A stretch of 64,000 nucleotides of DNA from Rhizobium sp. CIAT894 (GTDB taxonomy: Bacteria > Pseudomonadota > Alphaproteobacteria > Rhizobiales > Rhizobiaceae), in NCBI RefSeq assembly GCF_000172795.2, contig NZ_CP020951.1, forward strand, positions 248,001 to 312,000. Direction: 5' to 3'. Shown here piece after piece: positions 42,385-51,494 of this stretch. Numbering within the stretch: position 1 is the stretch's first letter; each line of letters opens with the position of its first letter. The notes below the pieces were generated by a model that was not told the DNA's origin, searched no databases, and was given only the letters and a program-made list of their open reading frames with translations. The position numbers and the translations under genes were made by a program.

Positions 42385-43623
42385 ATGTCCGAGAGTTCGA
42401 AAGGAATGCATATCATGCCCGGGGACCAGGCGAAGAAACCGCTCCTGCTCGCCAATGTCAGACCTATGGCTTTCGGCGCCGGTGCGCCGGGCGGGACGGT
42501 CGACATTCTCGTCGATGGCGACGGCAGGATCGCGGAGATCGGTGCCTCGCTCGCCGTTTCCCAGGATGTGACACGTATCGACGGCAAGGGCGCCTTCGTC
42601 TCGCCCGGCTGGATCGATCTGCATGTGCATATCTGGCACGGCGGCACCGACATTTCCATTCGCCCCTCCGAATGCGGTGTCGAGCGCGGTGTCACCACGC
42701 TGGTCGATGCCGGTTCGGCCGGCGAGGCGAATTTCCATGGTTTCCGCGAATATATCATCGAGCCCGCGCGCGAGCGCATCAAGGCTTTCCTGAACCTCGG
42801 CTCGATCGGCCTCGTCGCCTGCAACCGTGTGGCCGAACTCAGAGACATCAGAGATATCGATCTCGACCGCATCCTCGAAGTCTATGCCGAAAACAGCGAA
42901 CACATCGTCGGCATCAAGGTGCGCGCGAGCCACGTCATCACCGGCTCCTGGGGCGTCACCCCGGTCAAGCTCGGCAAGAAGATCGCCAAGATCCTGAAAG
43001 TGCCGATGATGGTGCATGTCGGCGAGCCGCCGGCGCTCTACGACGAGGTGCTCGAGATCCTTGGACCCGGCGATGTCGTCACCCACTGCTTCAACGGCAA
43101 GGCCGGCTCGAGCATCATGGAGGACGAGGACCTTTTCTATCTCGCCGAGCGCTGCGCCTCGGAGGGCATCCGCCTCGACATCGGCCATGGCGGCGCCTCC
43201 TTCTCCTTCAAGGTCGCCGAAGCGGCGATTGCGCGGGGGCTGCTGCCATTCTCGATCTCGACCGACCTGCACGGCCATTCGATGAACTTCCCGGTCTGGG
43301 ATCTCGCCACGACGATGTCGAAGCTGCTCAGTGTCGGCATGCCCTTCGACAAGGTGGTGGAAGCCGTCACCCATGCGCCCGCATCCGTCATCAAGCTGTC
43401 GATGGAGAACCGGTTTTCAGTCGGCGCGCAAGCCGAGTTCACCATTTTCGACCTCGTTGATTCCGAGGTCGAAGCGACGGATTCGAATGGGGATGTCTCG
43501 GTCCTCAACAAGCTGTTCGAGCCGCGCTATGCTGTGATCGGCGCCGATGCGTTCGCTGCCAGCCGCTACGTGCCGCGGGCGCGCAAGCTCGTGCGCCACA
43601 GCCACGGCTATTCCTACCGGTAG
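42385..43623 (+). CDS. Amidohydrolase/deacetylase-family metallohydrolase
   Basis: A 412-aa cytoplasmic metal-dependent hydrolase of the amidohydrolase superfamily, closest to the dihydroorotase-like deacetylase group. The metal motif is WIDLHVHIW (about 75-83), a lysine in VGIKVRASHVITGS is a likely carbamylated ligand, further histidines are in MMVHVGEPPALY and THCFNGKAGS, and the catalytic aspartate is in ISTDLHGHSMN. Its true substrate (an N-acyl or cyclic amide) is not evident. Alternative starts at 42406 and 42415 have AAAGGA upstream. It faces an IclR gene tail to tail, which may be its regulator. Confidence 0.8.
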   Translation: MSESSKGMHIMPGDQAKKPLLLANVRPMAFGAGAPGGTVDILVDGDGRIAEIGASLAVSQDVTRIDGKGAFVSPGWIDLHVHIWHGGTDISIRPSECGVERGVTTLVDAGSAGEANFHGFREYIIEPARERIKAFLNLGSIGLVACNRVAELRDIRDIDLDRILEVYAENSEHIVGIKVRASHVITGSWGVTPVKLGKKIAKILKVPMMVHVGEPPALYDEVLEILGPGDVVTHCFNGKAGSSIMEDEDLFYLAERCASEGIRLDIGHGGASFSFKVAEAAIARGLLPFSISTDLHGHSMNFPVWDLATTMSKLLSVGMPFDKVVEAVTHAPASVIKLSMENRFSVGAQAEFTIFDLVDSEVEATDSNGDVSVLNKLFEPRYAVIGADAFAASRYVPRARKLVRHSHGYSYR

Positions 43624-43630
43624 AAGTGCT

Positions 43631-44470
43631 TCAGCGGTTGCGCCAGCCCATCAGCTTTTCGATCCGCTCGGCCGAACTGCGTACATGCGCCGTATAGTGG
43701 TTTTCGTCGGAAAAGGCCTTCTGCTCCGGCAGCACGATGGAAATAGTGGCGACGCATTGGCCGTCGCGATCGCAGATCGGCGAGGCGATGCAGGCAACCG
43801 CATAGTCGGATTCGCCGGCCTGGATCGACAGGCGCGACTCGAAGGCCTTGGCGGCAGCTTCCGACAGCGTGCCCGGGTCGATCTCGGCGCGGCCGGTCGG
43901 TGACGAGCGGGCGCAGCGTTTGAACAGCTCGATACGCTCCTCCTCGGCCAGGTGGCCGACGAGCAGGCGGCCGGATGCCGTCCAGTTCAGCGGCACCCGG
44001 GTGCCGACGCGGGACGCCACCTGAAAGTGGCTCGGGCCGTCGGCCATGGCGAGCACCAGCATATAATCACCGTCGCGGCCGCAGACCTGCACGGTTTCGC
44101 CGGCCTGGCGACAGAGATCGTGCATTTCGTGGGTAGCGATGCTCATGAAATCCAGCGACCGGGCATAGGCGAGGCCGTAGTGATAGAGCCGCGCGCCGAG
44201 CCAGACCGAACCATCAGCCTGACGCGTCAGCATGTTCTTCTCGACGAGATCGTCGACGATGACATAAACGGTCGACAGCGGCGCCTTCACCGCCTTGGCG
44301 ATGGCATAGACGCCGGCCGGCGATCCGGTTTCATAGAGATGATCGATCACCTGAAGCGCCCGGTCGATGCCGCTGACGCGCGCACGGCGCGCACCCTTGC
44401 CGCCGGTCTCGCCGGCAAGGTCCTCATCTTCGGTGTAAACTGCGGGTGATGTCTTGCCGTCCAATTCCAC
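43631..44470 (-). CDS. IclR-family transcriptional regulator
   Basis: A 279-aa regulator. After a charged N-terminal extension (about 33 residues) comes the IclR winged helix (GIDRALQVIDHLYETGSPAGVYAIAKAVKAPLSTVYVIVDDLVEKNML, about 35-82). The effector domain follows, with SRVGTRVPLNWTASGRLLVG and the late YAVACIASPICDRDGQCVATISIV block. The nearest catabolic gene is the convergent amidohydrolase, seven bases away. The gap upstream (44471-44673) contains no gene; it must hold this gene's promoter. Confidence 0.88.
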   Translation of the reverse strand: MELDGKTSPAVYTEDEDLAGETGGKGARRARVSGIDRALQVIDHLYETGSPAGVYAIAKAVKAPLSTVYVIVDDLVEKNMLTRQADGSVWLGARLYHYGLAYARSLDFMSIATHEMHDLCRQAGETVQVCGRDGDYMLVLAMADGPSHFQVASRVGTRVPLNWTASGRLLVGHLAEEERIELFKRCARSSPTGRAEIDPGTLSEAAAKAFESRLSIQAGESDYAVACIASPICDRDGQCVATISIVLPEQKAFSDENHYTAHVRSSAERIEKLMGWRNR

Positions 44471-44673
44471 GTACCTCGTTAAAACTGCGATGATGTTACA
44501 TTACTATGGCATAGCGGTCGCTGTGGCAAATCGCAACATCTTGTAGGTTGATCGTGCGCGCGGATGCGACAGTGGTGGAAGCTTGAAGAGTCATGTGAAA
44601 CGAACCTGAGGAACGAAAAACTCACGGGTTACCCTTCAGCCACCACCATCGGTGACGAGCCCGGCAGAAAGCA

Positions 44674-44922
44674 TCAATAGCGATCTGTGTCGCGCATACC
44701 CCGAATGAACGTTGCGGAATCGACCGGCTCGTCAGGCGGCTCCATCGAGGCGGTAAATGTCTTCAACTGTTCGACATCGATCGGTTTTGCCGATGTCTTC
44801 ACAGCCACGAGTCGCGCTACCGGCGTGCCATGCCGCAATATCTCGAAAATCTCGCCTGCTTCGACGCGATCGAGCAATTCGCTGAGACGGACCTCGGCTT
44901 CCTCCAGTTTGACACGTCCCAT
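44674..44922 (-). CDS. Orphan Phd/YefM-type antitoxin
   Basis: An 82-aa protein of the prevent-host-death antitoxin family: an N-terminal DNA-binding region KLEEAEVRLSELLDRVEAGEIFEI, then the hallmark LRHGTPVARLVAV, and an acidic flexible tail (EPPDEPVDSATFIRGMRD) that would wrap a toxin. GAGGA precedes ATG 44922. Normally a PIN-domain toxin follows directly. Here the next frame begins ATG overlapping the TGA stop (TTGATG) but runs only 12 codons before stopping, and no PIN motif is visible to 44471. It is either an orphan antitoxin or the survivor of a lost pair. Confidence 0.75.
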   Translation of the reverse strand: MGRVKLEEAEVRLSELLDRVEAGEIFEILRHGTPVARLVAVKTSAKPIDVEQLKTFTASMEPPDEPVDSATFIRGMRDTDRY

Positions 44923-45034
44923 GATGCGTCCTCGATGGTTATTTCCCGGGCATTTTAGTCCGAGAACCATGCGGTCGTCATCCGGCTTGGAACAACAAAC
45001 CGCAGCCTGAGTTTGACCCTTAACCCAGGAGGTC

Positions 45035-45895
45035 ATGATGACGAATTATCCGACACCGCCTTTCCCATCCCAGAAACAGCCGATGCCGGGTTTTACCGCG
45101 CAGATGGATCCTGTTCCCGACCATGGCGAAAAAAGCTATCGGGGTTCGCAACGGTTGAAAGGCAAGAGGGCGATCATCACCGGCGGCGACAGCGGCATCG
45201 GCCGGGCGGTAGCGATCGCCTATGCCCGCGAAGGCGCCGATATTGTGATTTCCTATCTCGACGAGGATGAGGATGCCGACGAGACGAAGCGGCTGGTCGA
45301 AGAGGCCGGCCGCAAGGCCGTCCTCGTCAGCGGCGATATCCAGGATCCGGCTCTCTGCCGGCAGATCGTCGAGACGGCGGTCAAGGAGCTCGGCGGTATC
45401 GACATCCTCGTCAACAATGCCGCGCATCAGGCAAGCTTCAAGAGCATCGACGAGATCAGCGACGAGGAGTGGGAACTGACCTTCAAGGTCAATATCCATG
45501 CGATGTTCTACCTGACCAAGGCGGCCGTCGCCCATATGAAGCCCGGCAGCGCCATCATCAATACGGCCTCGATCAACTCCGACAGTCCGAATCCGACATT
45601 GCTCGCCTATGCGACGACCAAGGGCGCGATCCAGAATTTCACCGCTGGCCTTGCCCAGCTTCTGGCCGAGAAGGGCATTCGCGCCAATGCCGTGGCGCCG
45701 GGGCCGATCTGGACACCGCTCATTCCCTCGACGCTGCCTGAAGACAGCGTCAACAATTTCGGCAAGCAGGTGCCGATGAAGCGGCCGGGCCAGCCGGCCG
45801 AGCTTGCGACAGCCTATGTGATGCTGGCCGATCCCTTGTCGAGCTATGTCTCAGGCACGACAATCGCGGTCACAGGCGGCAAGCCCATCCTTTAA
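45035..45895 (+). CDS. SDR-family oxidoreductase (stress-type, YhdF/YghA-like)
   Basis: A short-chain dehydrogenase of 286 aa with the typical 40-residue N-terminal extension of this subgroup (PPFPSQKQPMPG, then MDPVPDHGEKSYRGSQRLKGK). The cofactor motif is ITGGDSGIGRAVAIAYAREGA, the NNAAHQ motif is present, and the catalytic Tyr-Lys lies in LLAYATTKGAIQNFT with Ser in NTASINSD. It ends ...GTTIAVTGGKPIL. Members are linked to general stress and glucose/ribitol-type oxidation, but the substrate is not clear. CCAGGAGGTC precedes the start. Confidence 0.87.
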   Translation: MMTNYPTPPFPSQKQPMPGFTAQMDPVPDHGEKSYRGSQRLKGKRAIITGGDSGIGRAVAIAYAREGADIVISYLDEDEDADETKRLVEEAGRKAVLVSGDIQDPALCRQIVETAVKELGGIDILVNNAAHQASFKSIDEISDEEWELTFKVNIHAMFYLTKAAVAHMKPGSAIINTASINSDSPNPTLLAYATTKGAIQNFTAGLAQLLAEKGIRANAVAPGPIWTPLIPSTLPEDSVNNFGKQVPMKRPGQPAELATAYVMLADPLSSYVSGTTIAVTGGKPIL

Positions 45896-45984
45896 TGCAT
45901 GCCGCCCGGAATTGGCGGTTCCGGGATAACATGCTTGAGGACAAGCAGCTGAAATGCATCGACCAAGCTCTGAGGCGATGCGCT

Positions 45985-48900
45985 TCAGTCGGGTTTGCCG
46001 TAGCCGCCGCCGGTCGGCGTCGTGACGATCACGGCGTCGCCGGCAGCGAGCATTGCCTGGTCGCAACCTTCAAGCCTTTCGACCGTGCCGTCGCCACGAC
46101 GGATCTCGGTTTTTCCCAATTGCCCGTCTTCACCGCCGTAGAGGCCGAAAGGCCGGATCATGCGATGCGAGGAGAGAATGCTGCAATCCATCATTTCCAG
46201 GAAGCGGATGGTACGCTCGGTACCGCCGCCGGAATGATACCGTCCGCTGCCGCCGGACCCGCGGCGGATATGGAAATCCTCGAGCACGACGGGAAAACGG
46301 AATTCCAGCACTTCGGGATCGGTCAGCCGCGAATTGGTCATGTGGCTGTGCACGCCGTCGGCGCCGCTGAAGCCGGTGCCGTCATTGAGCAGGCCGGCGG
46401 GGCCGCCGGCGCAGATCGTCTCGTAATATTGGTAGGTGGCATTGCCGAAGGTCAGATTGTTCATCGAGCCCTGAGCCGCCGCCAGCGTTCCGAGCGCCCC
46501 GAACAGCGCGTTCGTCACATGCTGGCTGGTCTCGACATTGCCGGCGACGACGGCAGCCGGATAGGCCGGGCGCAGCATCGACCCGTCCGGCACGATGATC
46601 CGGATCGGCCTGAGGCAGCCGGCATTCATCGGGATCGGCTGCTCGACCATGACACGGAAGACGTAAAGCACCGCGGCGCGCGTCACCGGTTCCGGCGCAT
46701 TGAAATTGGTCGGCTGCTGCGCGCTGGTGCCGGTGAAATCGACCGTCGCCTCACGCGCCTTCCTGTCGACGGTGATCTTCACCTTGATGACGGCGCCCTG
46801 ATCGGTGGGATAGGTGAATTCGCTGTCGCTGAGGCGGGCAATCACCCGGCGAACGCTCTCCTCGGCATTGTCCTGCACATGCCCCATATAGGCTTCGACG
46901 ACATCGAGCCCGAAATGGGCGACCATTTTGCGCAATTCCTGCACGCCCTTTTCGTTGGCGGCGATCTGCGCTTTCACGTCGGCGAGGTTCTGGGCCGGAT
47001 TGCGGGCGGGGTAGGGGTGGTCGCGCAGCATCGCGGCGAATTCGGCCTCGCGGAAACGGCCCTTGTCGACCAGCAGGAAATTGTCGATCAGCACGCCTTC
47101 TTCATCGACGTTAGTCGCGCGCGGCGTCATCGAGCCCGGCGCCTTGCCGCCGATATCGGCATGATGGCCGCGCGAGGCGACGTAAAACAGGATGATCTCC
47201 CCCGTGTCGTCGAAAACAGGCGTGACGACGGTGATGTCGGGCAGATGCGTGCCGCCATTATAGGGTGCGTTGAGCGCGAAGACGTCGCCCGGGCGGATGC
47301 GGTCCTCATTGAGGCGGATGATGGTTTCGACGGAGCGGTCCATGGAGCCGAGATGCACCGGCATATGCGGCGCGTTGGCGACGAGCGCGCCGGTGCGGTC
47401 GAAGACGGCACAGGAGAAATCGAGCCGCTCCTTGATATTGACCGAATGGGCGGTGTTCTGCAGCGTCACGCCCATCTGCTCGGCGATTGCCATGAACAGG
47501 TTGTTGAACACTTCGAGCATGACGGGATCGGCGCTGGTGCCGATCGCCGCATGACGGGACAGCGGAACCTCGCGGGTGAGAACGATATGGTTGCGGCCGG
47601 TGAGCCTTGCCTGCCAGCCAGCCTCGACGACGATCGTCTGATGCGGTTCGATGATCAGGGCAGGTCCTCTGACGACAGCGCCGGGCTTCAGCGCCTCGCG
47701 CTTGAAGATGCCGGCCTCCTGCCATGTTCCGCCGGAATAGAAGCGGGTGGTGCGCAGTGCTTCCGGTTCTGAGGCCTCCGCCCGGATTTCCGCCTCTTCG
47801 ATGTCGGCGCCGCCGCCGATGCCTTCGACCTCGATGGAATCGACGACAACAGGCCGGTCTTCGAAGATGAAGCCGAACTGCTTCTTGTGGGCGGCCGCAA
47901 AGGCTTGCGTCATTTCTTCCTGCGTCGCGAAGGCGACGGGCAGGGCCGTGTCGGTGCCCTTATATTGCAGGTGCAACCGGGTGACGATCTCCATGTCGCC
48001 GGCCTCGACACCTTGCAGCGTCAACTCCCCGCACACCTCCTCTTCGAGCTCGGCGCGGATGCCGCCGATCGTCGTCAGGGCGGTGGCGAGTTCGGTCAGC
48101 ACCGCGCGCTGGCGCGTGGCGCGGATGTCGGCGAGCCCCATGCCATAGGCCGAGAGAATGCCGGAGAAGGGGTGGATCAGCACTTTTTTCATGCCGAGGC
48201 TGTCGGCGACGAGACAGGCATGCTGGCCACCGGCGCCGCCGAAGCAGGTGAGCGCATAATCGGAAACATCATAACCGCGCTGGACGGAGATCTTCTTGAT
48301 GGCATTGGCCATGTTCTCGACGGCGATGGCAAGGAAGCCGTCAGCGACATCTTCCGCCGCCCGCCCGCCGCCGATCGTCTGCGCCAGCTCGGCAAAGGCG
48401 ATGCGCACCGCCTCGGCATCGAGCGGCTGGTCCTGCGCGGGCCCGAAGATTTCGGGGAAAAAATCCGGCAGCAGCTTGCCGGTCATGATGTTGGCGTCGG
48501 TCACGGCAAGCGGGCCGCCGCGGCGATAGGATTTCGGGCCGGGTGTCGCACCGGCTGAATCAGGGCCGACGCGGAAACGCGAGCCGTCATAGCTGAGGAT
48601 CGAGCCGCCGCCGGCGGCAACGGTGTGGATCTTCATCATCGGCGCACGCATCCGCACGCCGGCGACTTCCGTTTCGAAGGCGCGCTCCAATTCACCGTCG
48701 TAATGCGAAACGTCGGTCGAGGTGCCGCCCATGTCGAAGCCGATCATCCTGTCGAAACCGGCAATGCGCGAGACTTCGACTGCACCGACGACGCCCCCGG
48801 CAGGACCTGAGAGGATCGCGTCCTTGCCCTGGAAGAGATGCGCATCGGTCAGCCCGCCGGAGGACTGCATGAACATCAGCTTCGGGCCTTCTCCCTCGGC

Positions 48901-49596
48901 GGCCCCGAGTTCTGCGGCGACCTGGTCGACATAGCGCCGGAGAACCGGAGACAGGTAGGCATCGACGACGGCGGTGTCGCCGCGCCCGACCAGCTTGATC
49001 AGCGGAGAAACGACGTGCGAGGGCGAGACTTGCGTGAAGCCGATCGCGCGGGCGATGGCGGCGGCCTGCTGCTCGTGCTCGGGATAACGGTAGGCATGCA
49101 TGAAGACGATGGCGACGGCGCGCAGGCCGCTGGCATAGGCGGTTTCGAGCGCTTGCCGCAGGCCCTGCTCATCGAACGGGCGTTCAACCGTGCCGTCCGC
49201 CAGCACGCGCTCGTCGGCCTCGATGACATCGGCATAGAGCAGCTCCGGCTTGACGATCTTCTTGGCGAAGATATCGGCGCGGGCCTGGTAGCCGATCTCC
49301 AGCGCATCGCGGAAACCCTTCGTCGTCACCAGCAGCGTCGGATCGCCCTTGCGTTCGAGAAGCGCATTGGTGGCGACCGTCGTTCCCATCTTCACGGCGC
49401 CGACGAGGCCCGAAGGGATCGGCTTGCCAGGCTTGAGCCCAAGCAGTTCACGGATGCCGTGCACGGCCGGGTCGCGATAGGCTTCCGGATTTTCAGAAAG
49501 CAGCTTGTGGGCGACGAGCGAGCCATCCGGACGGCGTGCGACGATATCGGTGAAAGTGCCGCCGCGATCGACCCAGAAATCCCACTGACTGCCCAT
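45985..49596 (-). CDS. 5-oxoprolinase / hydantoinase HyuA-HyuB fusion
   Basis: A 1203-aa ATP-dependent hydrolase that joins both halves of the hydantoinase/oxoprolinase family. The N-terminal HyuA part (1 to about 680) starts [18 protein letters not shown] with ATPase-like motifs [23 protein letters not shown] and [10 protein letters not shown]. The C-terminal HyuB part (about 690-1203) has [26 protein letters not shown] and [16 protein letters not shown]. Fused full-length proteins usually cleave 5-oxoproline to glutamate, whereas split HyuAB act on hydantoins, so 5-oxoprolinase is the better guess. AACAGGAGACCGAAC precedes the start. It is divergent from a MarR-like regulator. Confidence 0.9.
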   Translation of the reverse strand: MGSQWDFWVDRGGTFTDIVARRPDGSLVAHKLLSENPEAYRDPAVHGIRELLGLKPGKPIPSGLVGAVKMGTTVATNALLERKGDPTLLVTTKGFRDALEIGYQARADIFAKKIVKPELLYADVIEADERVLADGTVERPFDEQGLRQALETAYASGLRAVAIVFMHAYRYPEHEQQAAAIARAIGFTQVSPSHVVSPLIKLVGRGDTAVVDAYLSPVLRRYVDQVAAELGAAEGEGPKLMFMQSSGGLTDAHLFQGKDAILSGPAGGVVGAVEVSRIAGFDRMIGFDMGGTSTDVSHYDGELERAFETEVAGVRMRAPMMKIHTVAAGGGSILSYDGSRFRVGPDSAGATPGPKSYRRGGPLAVTDANIMTGKLLPDFFPEIFGPAQDQPLDAEAVRIAFAELAQTIGGGRAAEDVADGFLAIAVENMANAIKKISVQRGYDVSDYALTCFGGAGGQHACLVADSLGMKKVLIHPFSGILSAYGMGLADIRATRQRAVLTELATALTTIGGIRAELEEEVCGELTLQGVEAGDMEIVTRLHLQYKGTDTALPVAFATQEEMTQAFAAAHKKQFGFIFEDRPVVVDSIEVEGIGGGADIEEAEIRAEASEPEALRTTRFYSGGTWQEAGIFKREALKPGAVVRGPALIIEPHQTIVVEAGWQARLTGRNHIVLTREVPLSRHAAIGTSADPVMLEVFNNLFMAIAEQMGVTLQNTAHSVNIKERLDFSCAVFDRTGALVANAPHMPVHLGSMDRSVETIIRLNEDRIRPGDVFALNAPYNGGTHLPDITVVTPVFDDTGEIILFYVASRGHHADIGGKAPGSMTPRATNVDEEGVLIDNFLLVDKGRFREAEFAAMLRDHPYPARNPAQNLADVKAQIAANEKGVQELRKMVAHFGLDVVEAYMGHVQDNAEESVRRVIARLSDSEFTYPTDQGAVIKVKITVDRKAREATVDFTGTSAQQPTNFNAPEPVTRAAVLYVFRVMVEQPIPMNAGCLRPIRIIVPDGSMLRPAYPAAVVAGNVETSQHVTNALFGALGTLAAAQGSMNNLTFGNATYQYYETICAGGPAGLLNDGTGFSGADGVHSHMTNSRLTDPEVLEFRFPVVLEDFHIRRGSGGSGRYHSGGGTERTIRFLEMMDCSILSSHRMIRPFGLYGGEDGQLGKTEIRRGDGTVERLEGCDQAMLAAGDAVIVTTPTGGGYGKPD

Positions 49597-49625
49597 GTTC
49601 GGTCTCCTGTTAGTCTGAAAATTTA

Positions 49626-49651
49626 TTGACGATTTATCGATAAAATGTCAA
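49626..49651. promoter_or_regulatory. 26-bp palindrome between the oxoprolinase and MarR-like genes
   Basis: The left arm TTGACGATTTATC (49626-49638) and right arm GATAAAATGTCAA (49639-49651) pair at 11 of 13 positions with no loop between. It lies in the 86-base gap between divergent starts (49596 and 49683), so it must overlap at least one promoter. It is the best operator candidate for the adjacent MarR-like protein, which would then control the oxoprolinase gene and itself. Confidence 0.7.
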
Positions 49652-49682
49652 CGTTTTTCCTCTCGCATCGTGGAGGGTGGAC

Positions 49683-50213
49683 ATGGCAGATGGGCGCGGA
49701 AGACAAACGGAAATCGGGCCGATCGTCTCTTCCGCCCATCTGGCCGATGGTGCGCTTCCTGCTCTCTCCGAGCTGGAATTCGGCCTCATCCTCGCCGGCA
49801 ATGCCTTCGACCGCTGGATGGTACGCTGCATGACGGCGGCGGGCGAGCCCGGATGTGCGGCGATCGATGTGCTGGTGCTGCATTCGGTGGCGCACAGACA
49901 GCGGCCGAAGCGGCTCGGCGACCTCTGCAGTGTACTCGGTGTCGAGGATGCGCATCTGGTGATTTATGCGATCAAGAAGCTGGAAAAGCGCGGCTTGGTG
50001 ACGAGCACGCGGGCGGGCAAGGAGAAGTTGATCGCCGCCACCGAAAAGGGCTTGGAAATCTGCCTGAAATACCGGGCGGTGCGCGAAGCGCTGCTGGTGG
50101 AATCGGTCAAGGGGCTGGGGCTCGATGCTGCCGCAGCATCGGCGGTGGCCGCAACGCTCCGGGCGCTTTCCGGCCACTACGATCAAGCGGCAAGGGCCGC
50201 CGCCTCTTTATGA
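49683..50213 (+). CDS. MarR-like winged-helix regulator
   Basis: A 176-aa predicted transcription regulator with a MarR-like winged helix. The central part (AFDRWMVRCMTAAGEPGCAAIDVLVLHSVAHRQRPKRLGDLCSVLGVEDAHLVIYAIKKLEKRGLV) matches the COG5631-type MarR group, with a basic wing (STRAGKEKLIAATEKG). ATG 49683 has GGAGGG five bases upstream and is chosen over a GTG at 49677. It is divergent from the oxoprolinase gene with a clear palindrome between, so it is likely the local repressor; the ligand would then be 5-oxoproline or a hydantoin. Confidence 0.8.
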   Translation: MADGRGRQTEIGPIVSSAHLADGALPALSELEFGLILAGNAFDRWMVRCMTAAGEPGCAAIDVLVLHSVAHRQRPKRLGDLCSVLGVEDAHLVIYAIKKLEKRGLVTSTRAGKEKLIAATEKGLEICLKYRAVREALLVESVKGLGLDAAAASAVAATLRALSGHYDQAARAAASL

Positions 50214-50269
50214 CGGCAGCCCTTGACCGGGGGCAGGGAGAGATCCCCCGAAATGTTCAGCCGGTCTGG

Positions 50270-50485
50270 TCAACCGAAGCAGGGCATCGCCGGCAGATTG
50301 GCGCGGCTTGCGAGCGCTCCGATCATCTTGCCCACCGGCGTCGGGCGCGGTTCGCGTTTGCCGGCGGCCGTCTCCAGGAGTTGCTTGAAATCGTCAAGCT
50401 TCACGCCGTCGGCGCGCAATACCATGGCGATCAGGGGGTCGCGAAGGGCTTCGGATATCGTCAGGTCGTCTCTGGTCTTTCTCAT
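50270..50485 (-). CDS. Conserved-looking small protein, 71 aa, unknown
   Basis: A 71-aa frame starting MRKTRDDLTISEALRDPL at 50485 with an excellent ribosome-binding site (AAAGGAGGACAAGCC). It is soluble, basic-acidic mixed, with IAMVLRADGVKLDDFKQLLETAAGKR in the middle. Codon third positions are GC-rich, supporting a real gene. I recognise no family. It is divergent from the TetR-family gene with two TetR-type operators between (50568-50610), so it may be under that regulator. Short frames extending its N-terminus upstream were rejected because they lack a ribosome-binding site. Confidence 0.6.
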   Translation of the reverse strand: MRKTRDDLTISEALRDPLIAMVLRADGVKLDDFKQLLETAAGKREPRPTPVGKMIGALASRANLPAMPCFG

Positions 50486-50567
50486 GGCTTGTCCTCCTTT
50501 CGTGGGCGGTCGCCCGTGTTCCACTGTGCGCTGCCGTGTTCTCGACATTGACTTTCGCGTTTCGTGG

Positions 50568-50610
50568 TGTTACCGGTAAGTAACAATGCATTTGTTACCG
50601 ATCGGTCACA
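50568..50610. promoter_or_regulatory. Tandem 18-bp palindromic operators for the TetR-family regulator
   Basis: Site 1 is TGTTACCGGTAAGTAACA (50568-50585), with perfect TGTTAC/GTAACA outer arms and a nested TTACC/GGTAA palindrome. Site 2 is TGTTACCGATCGGTCACA (50593-50610), with the same left arm and one mismatch in the right arm, centred on CGATCG. The centres are 25 bp apart. Both lie just upstream of the TetR-family start at 50614, and site 1 overlaps the expected -10 region 17 bases after TTGACT (50548-50553). The pattern fits autoregulation. Confidence 0.75.
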
Positions 50611-50613
50611 TCG

Positions 50614-51234
50614 ATGTCAAGGACGACGTCCGCAAAAAAATCAGAAACTTCGAATGAAATCTCCGCCGGTCCAGAAGATCGCATCCCGCCGAGGGAGCGC
50701 ATCGTCTCGACCGCATCGGAGCTTTTCCGCGAGCGCGGCATCCGTGGCATCGGCGTCGATGCCATTGCCGACGCCGCCCTGACCAACAAGATGACGCTCT
50801 ACCGGCATTTCGGCTCGAAGGACGAACTCGTCTGCGAGACGCTGCGTCGCGCCTCCGAAAAGGCGGGCGCCATCTGGCGCGACCTGGAAGCGGCCTATCC
50901 CGGCAATCCGCGCGCCCAGCTCTACGCCTGGGTGGAGATGCGGGCGCAATGTCTGAACGGCGAGCCCGCCGGCTGCGATCTCGCCAATGCCGCCATCGAG
51001 CTGAAGGGTGAGGGCCATCCCGCCCATGAAATGATCGAGCGCCACAAGGCCGAGCAGCGTGATCGCCTGGCCGCGCTCTGTTCGGCGGCCGGCGCGCGCG
51101 AAGCCGAGCTGTTGGCCGATACGCTGACGTTGTTGCTCGAGGGCGCCCGCGTCAGCCGCCAGGCCATGGGCGCTGCCAGCTGCTGCGGTCATTTCGCCAA
51201 GGCCTGCAACGCGGCGATCGCTTCTTTCGCCTAA
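50614..51234 (+). CDS. TetR-family transcriptional regulator
   Basis: A 206-aa TetR regulator. The helix-turn-helix lies at about 27-72 (RERIVSTASELFRERGIRGIGVDAIADAALTNKMTLYRHFGSKDELV) and is followed by an all-helical ligand domain with a GEPAGCDLANAAIEL segment seen in the AcrR-like C-terminal family. Two matching palindromes directly upstream indicate autoregulation. No efflux pump or oxidoreductase adjoins it; the nearest divergent gene codes a 71-aa unknown protein. The ATG at 50614 is only four bases past operator site 2, so the leader is very short or nearly absent; ATG 50654 (MKSPPV frame) is out of frame and rejected. Confidence 0.87.
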   Translation: MSRTTSAKKSETSNEISAGPEDRIPPRERIVSTASELFRERGIRGIGVDAIADAALTNKMTLYRHFGSKDELVCETLRRASEKAGAIWRDLEAAYPGNPRAQLYAWVEMRAQCLNGEPAGCDLANAAIELKGEGHPAHEMIERHKAEQRDRLAALCSAAGAREAELLADTLTLLLEGARVSRQAMGAASCCGHFAKACNAAIASFA

Positions 51235-51305
51235 ACCGGTCTTTCGGGAACCTTACCGCTTCCACGCCGTTTTTCCATCACCGGAGGACAAGTGGAGACC
51301 GGGAG

Positions 51306-51494
51306 ATGAACTACGTCTATCTCAAGCGCCTGTATGACAAACGCGCCGAGCTCGAAGCCAAGCTTGAGCTTCACGATGCGCGCTATTGTTTTGGCGAAGA
51401 AGAGGTCGATGACGGCACCGACAGCGATCTGCGTCAGCGGCTGAGCGAAATTTCCGACGAAATCGACGCGCTGGAAAGCAGGCCGGGACGCTAA
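51306..51494 (+). CDS. Small charged helical protein, 62 aa, unknown
   Basis: A 62-aa frame, MNYVYLKRLYDKRAELEAKL then an acidic stretch EEEVDDGTDSD and a heptad-like end (LRQRLSEISDEIDALESR). It predicts two coiled-coil-prone helices joined by an acidic loop. CGGGAG precedes the ATG. It follows the TetR gene by 71 bases on the same strand and could be co-transcribed. No family recognised. Its stop overlaps the end of the convergent DUF1810 gene by four bases. Confidence 0.6.
   Translation: MNYVYLKRLYDKRAELEAKLELHDARYCFGEEEVDDGTDSDLRQRLSEISDEIDALESRPGR

Noticed and set aside
45895..47772. Plus-strand frame of 625 aa
   Set aside because: Antisense to the oxoprolinase/hydantoinase fusion.
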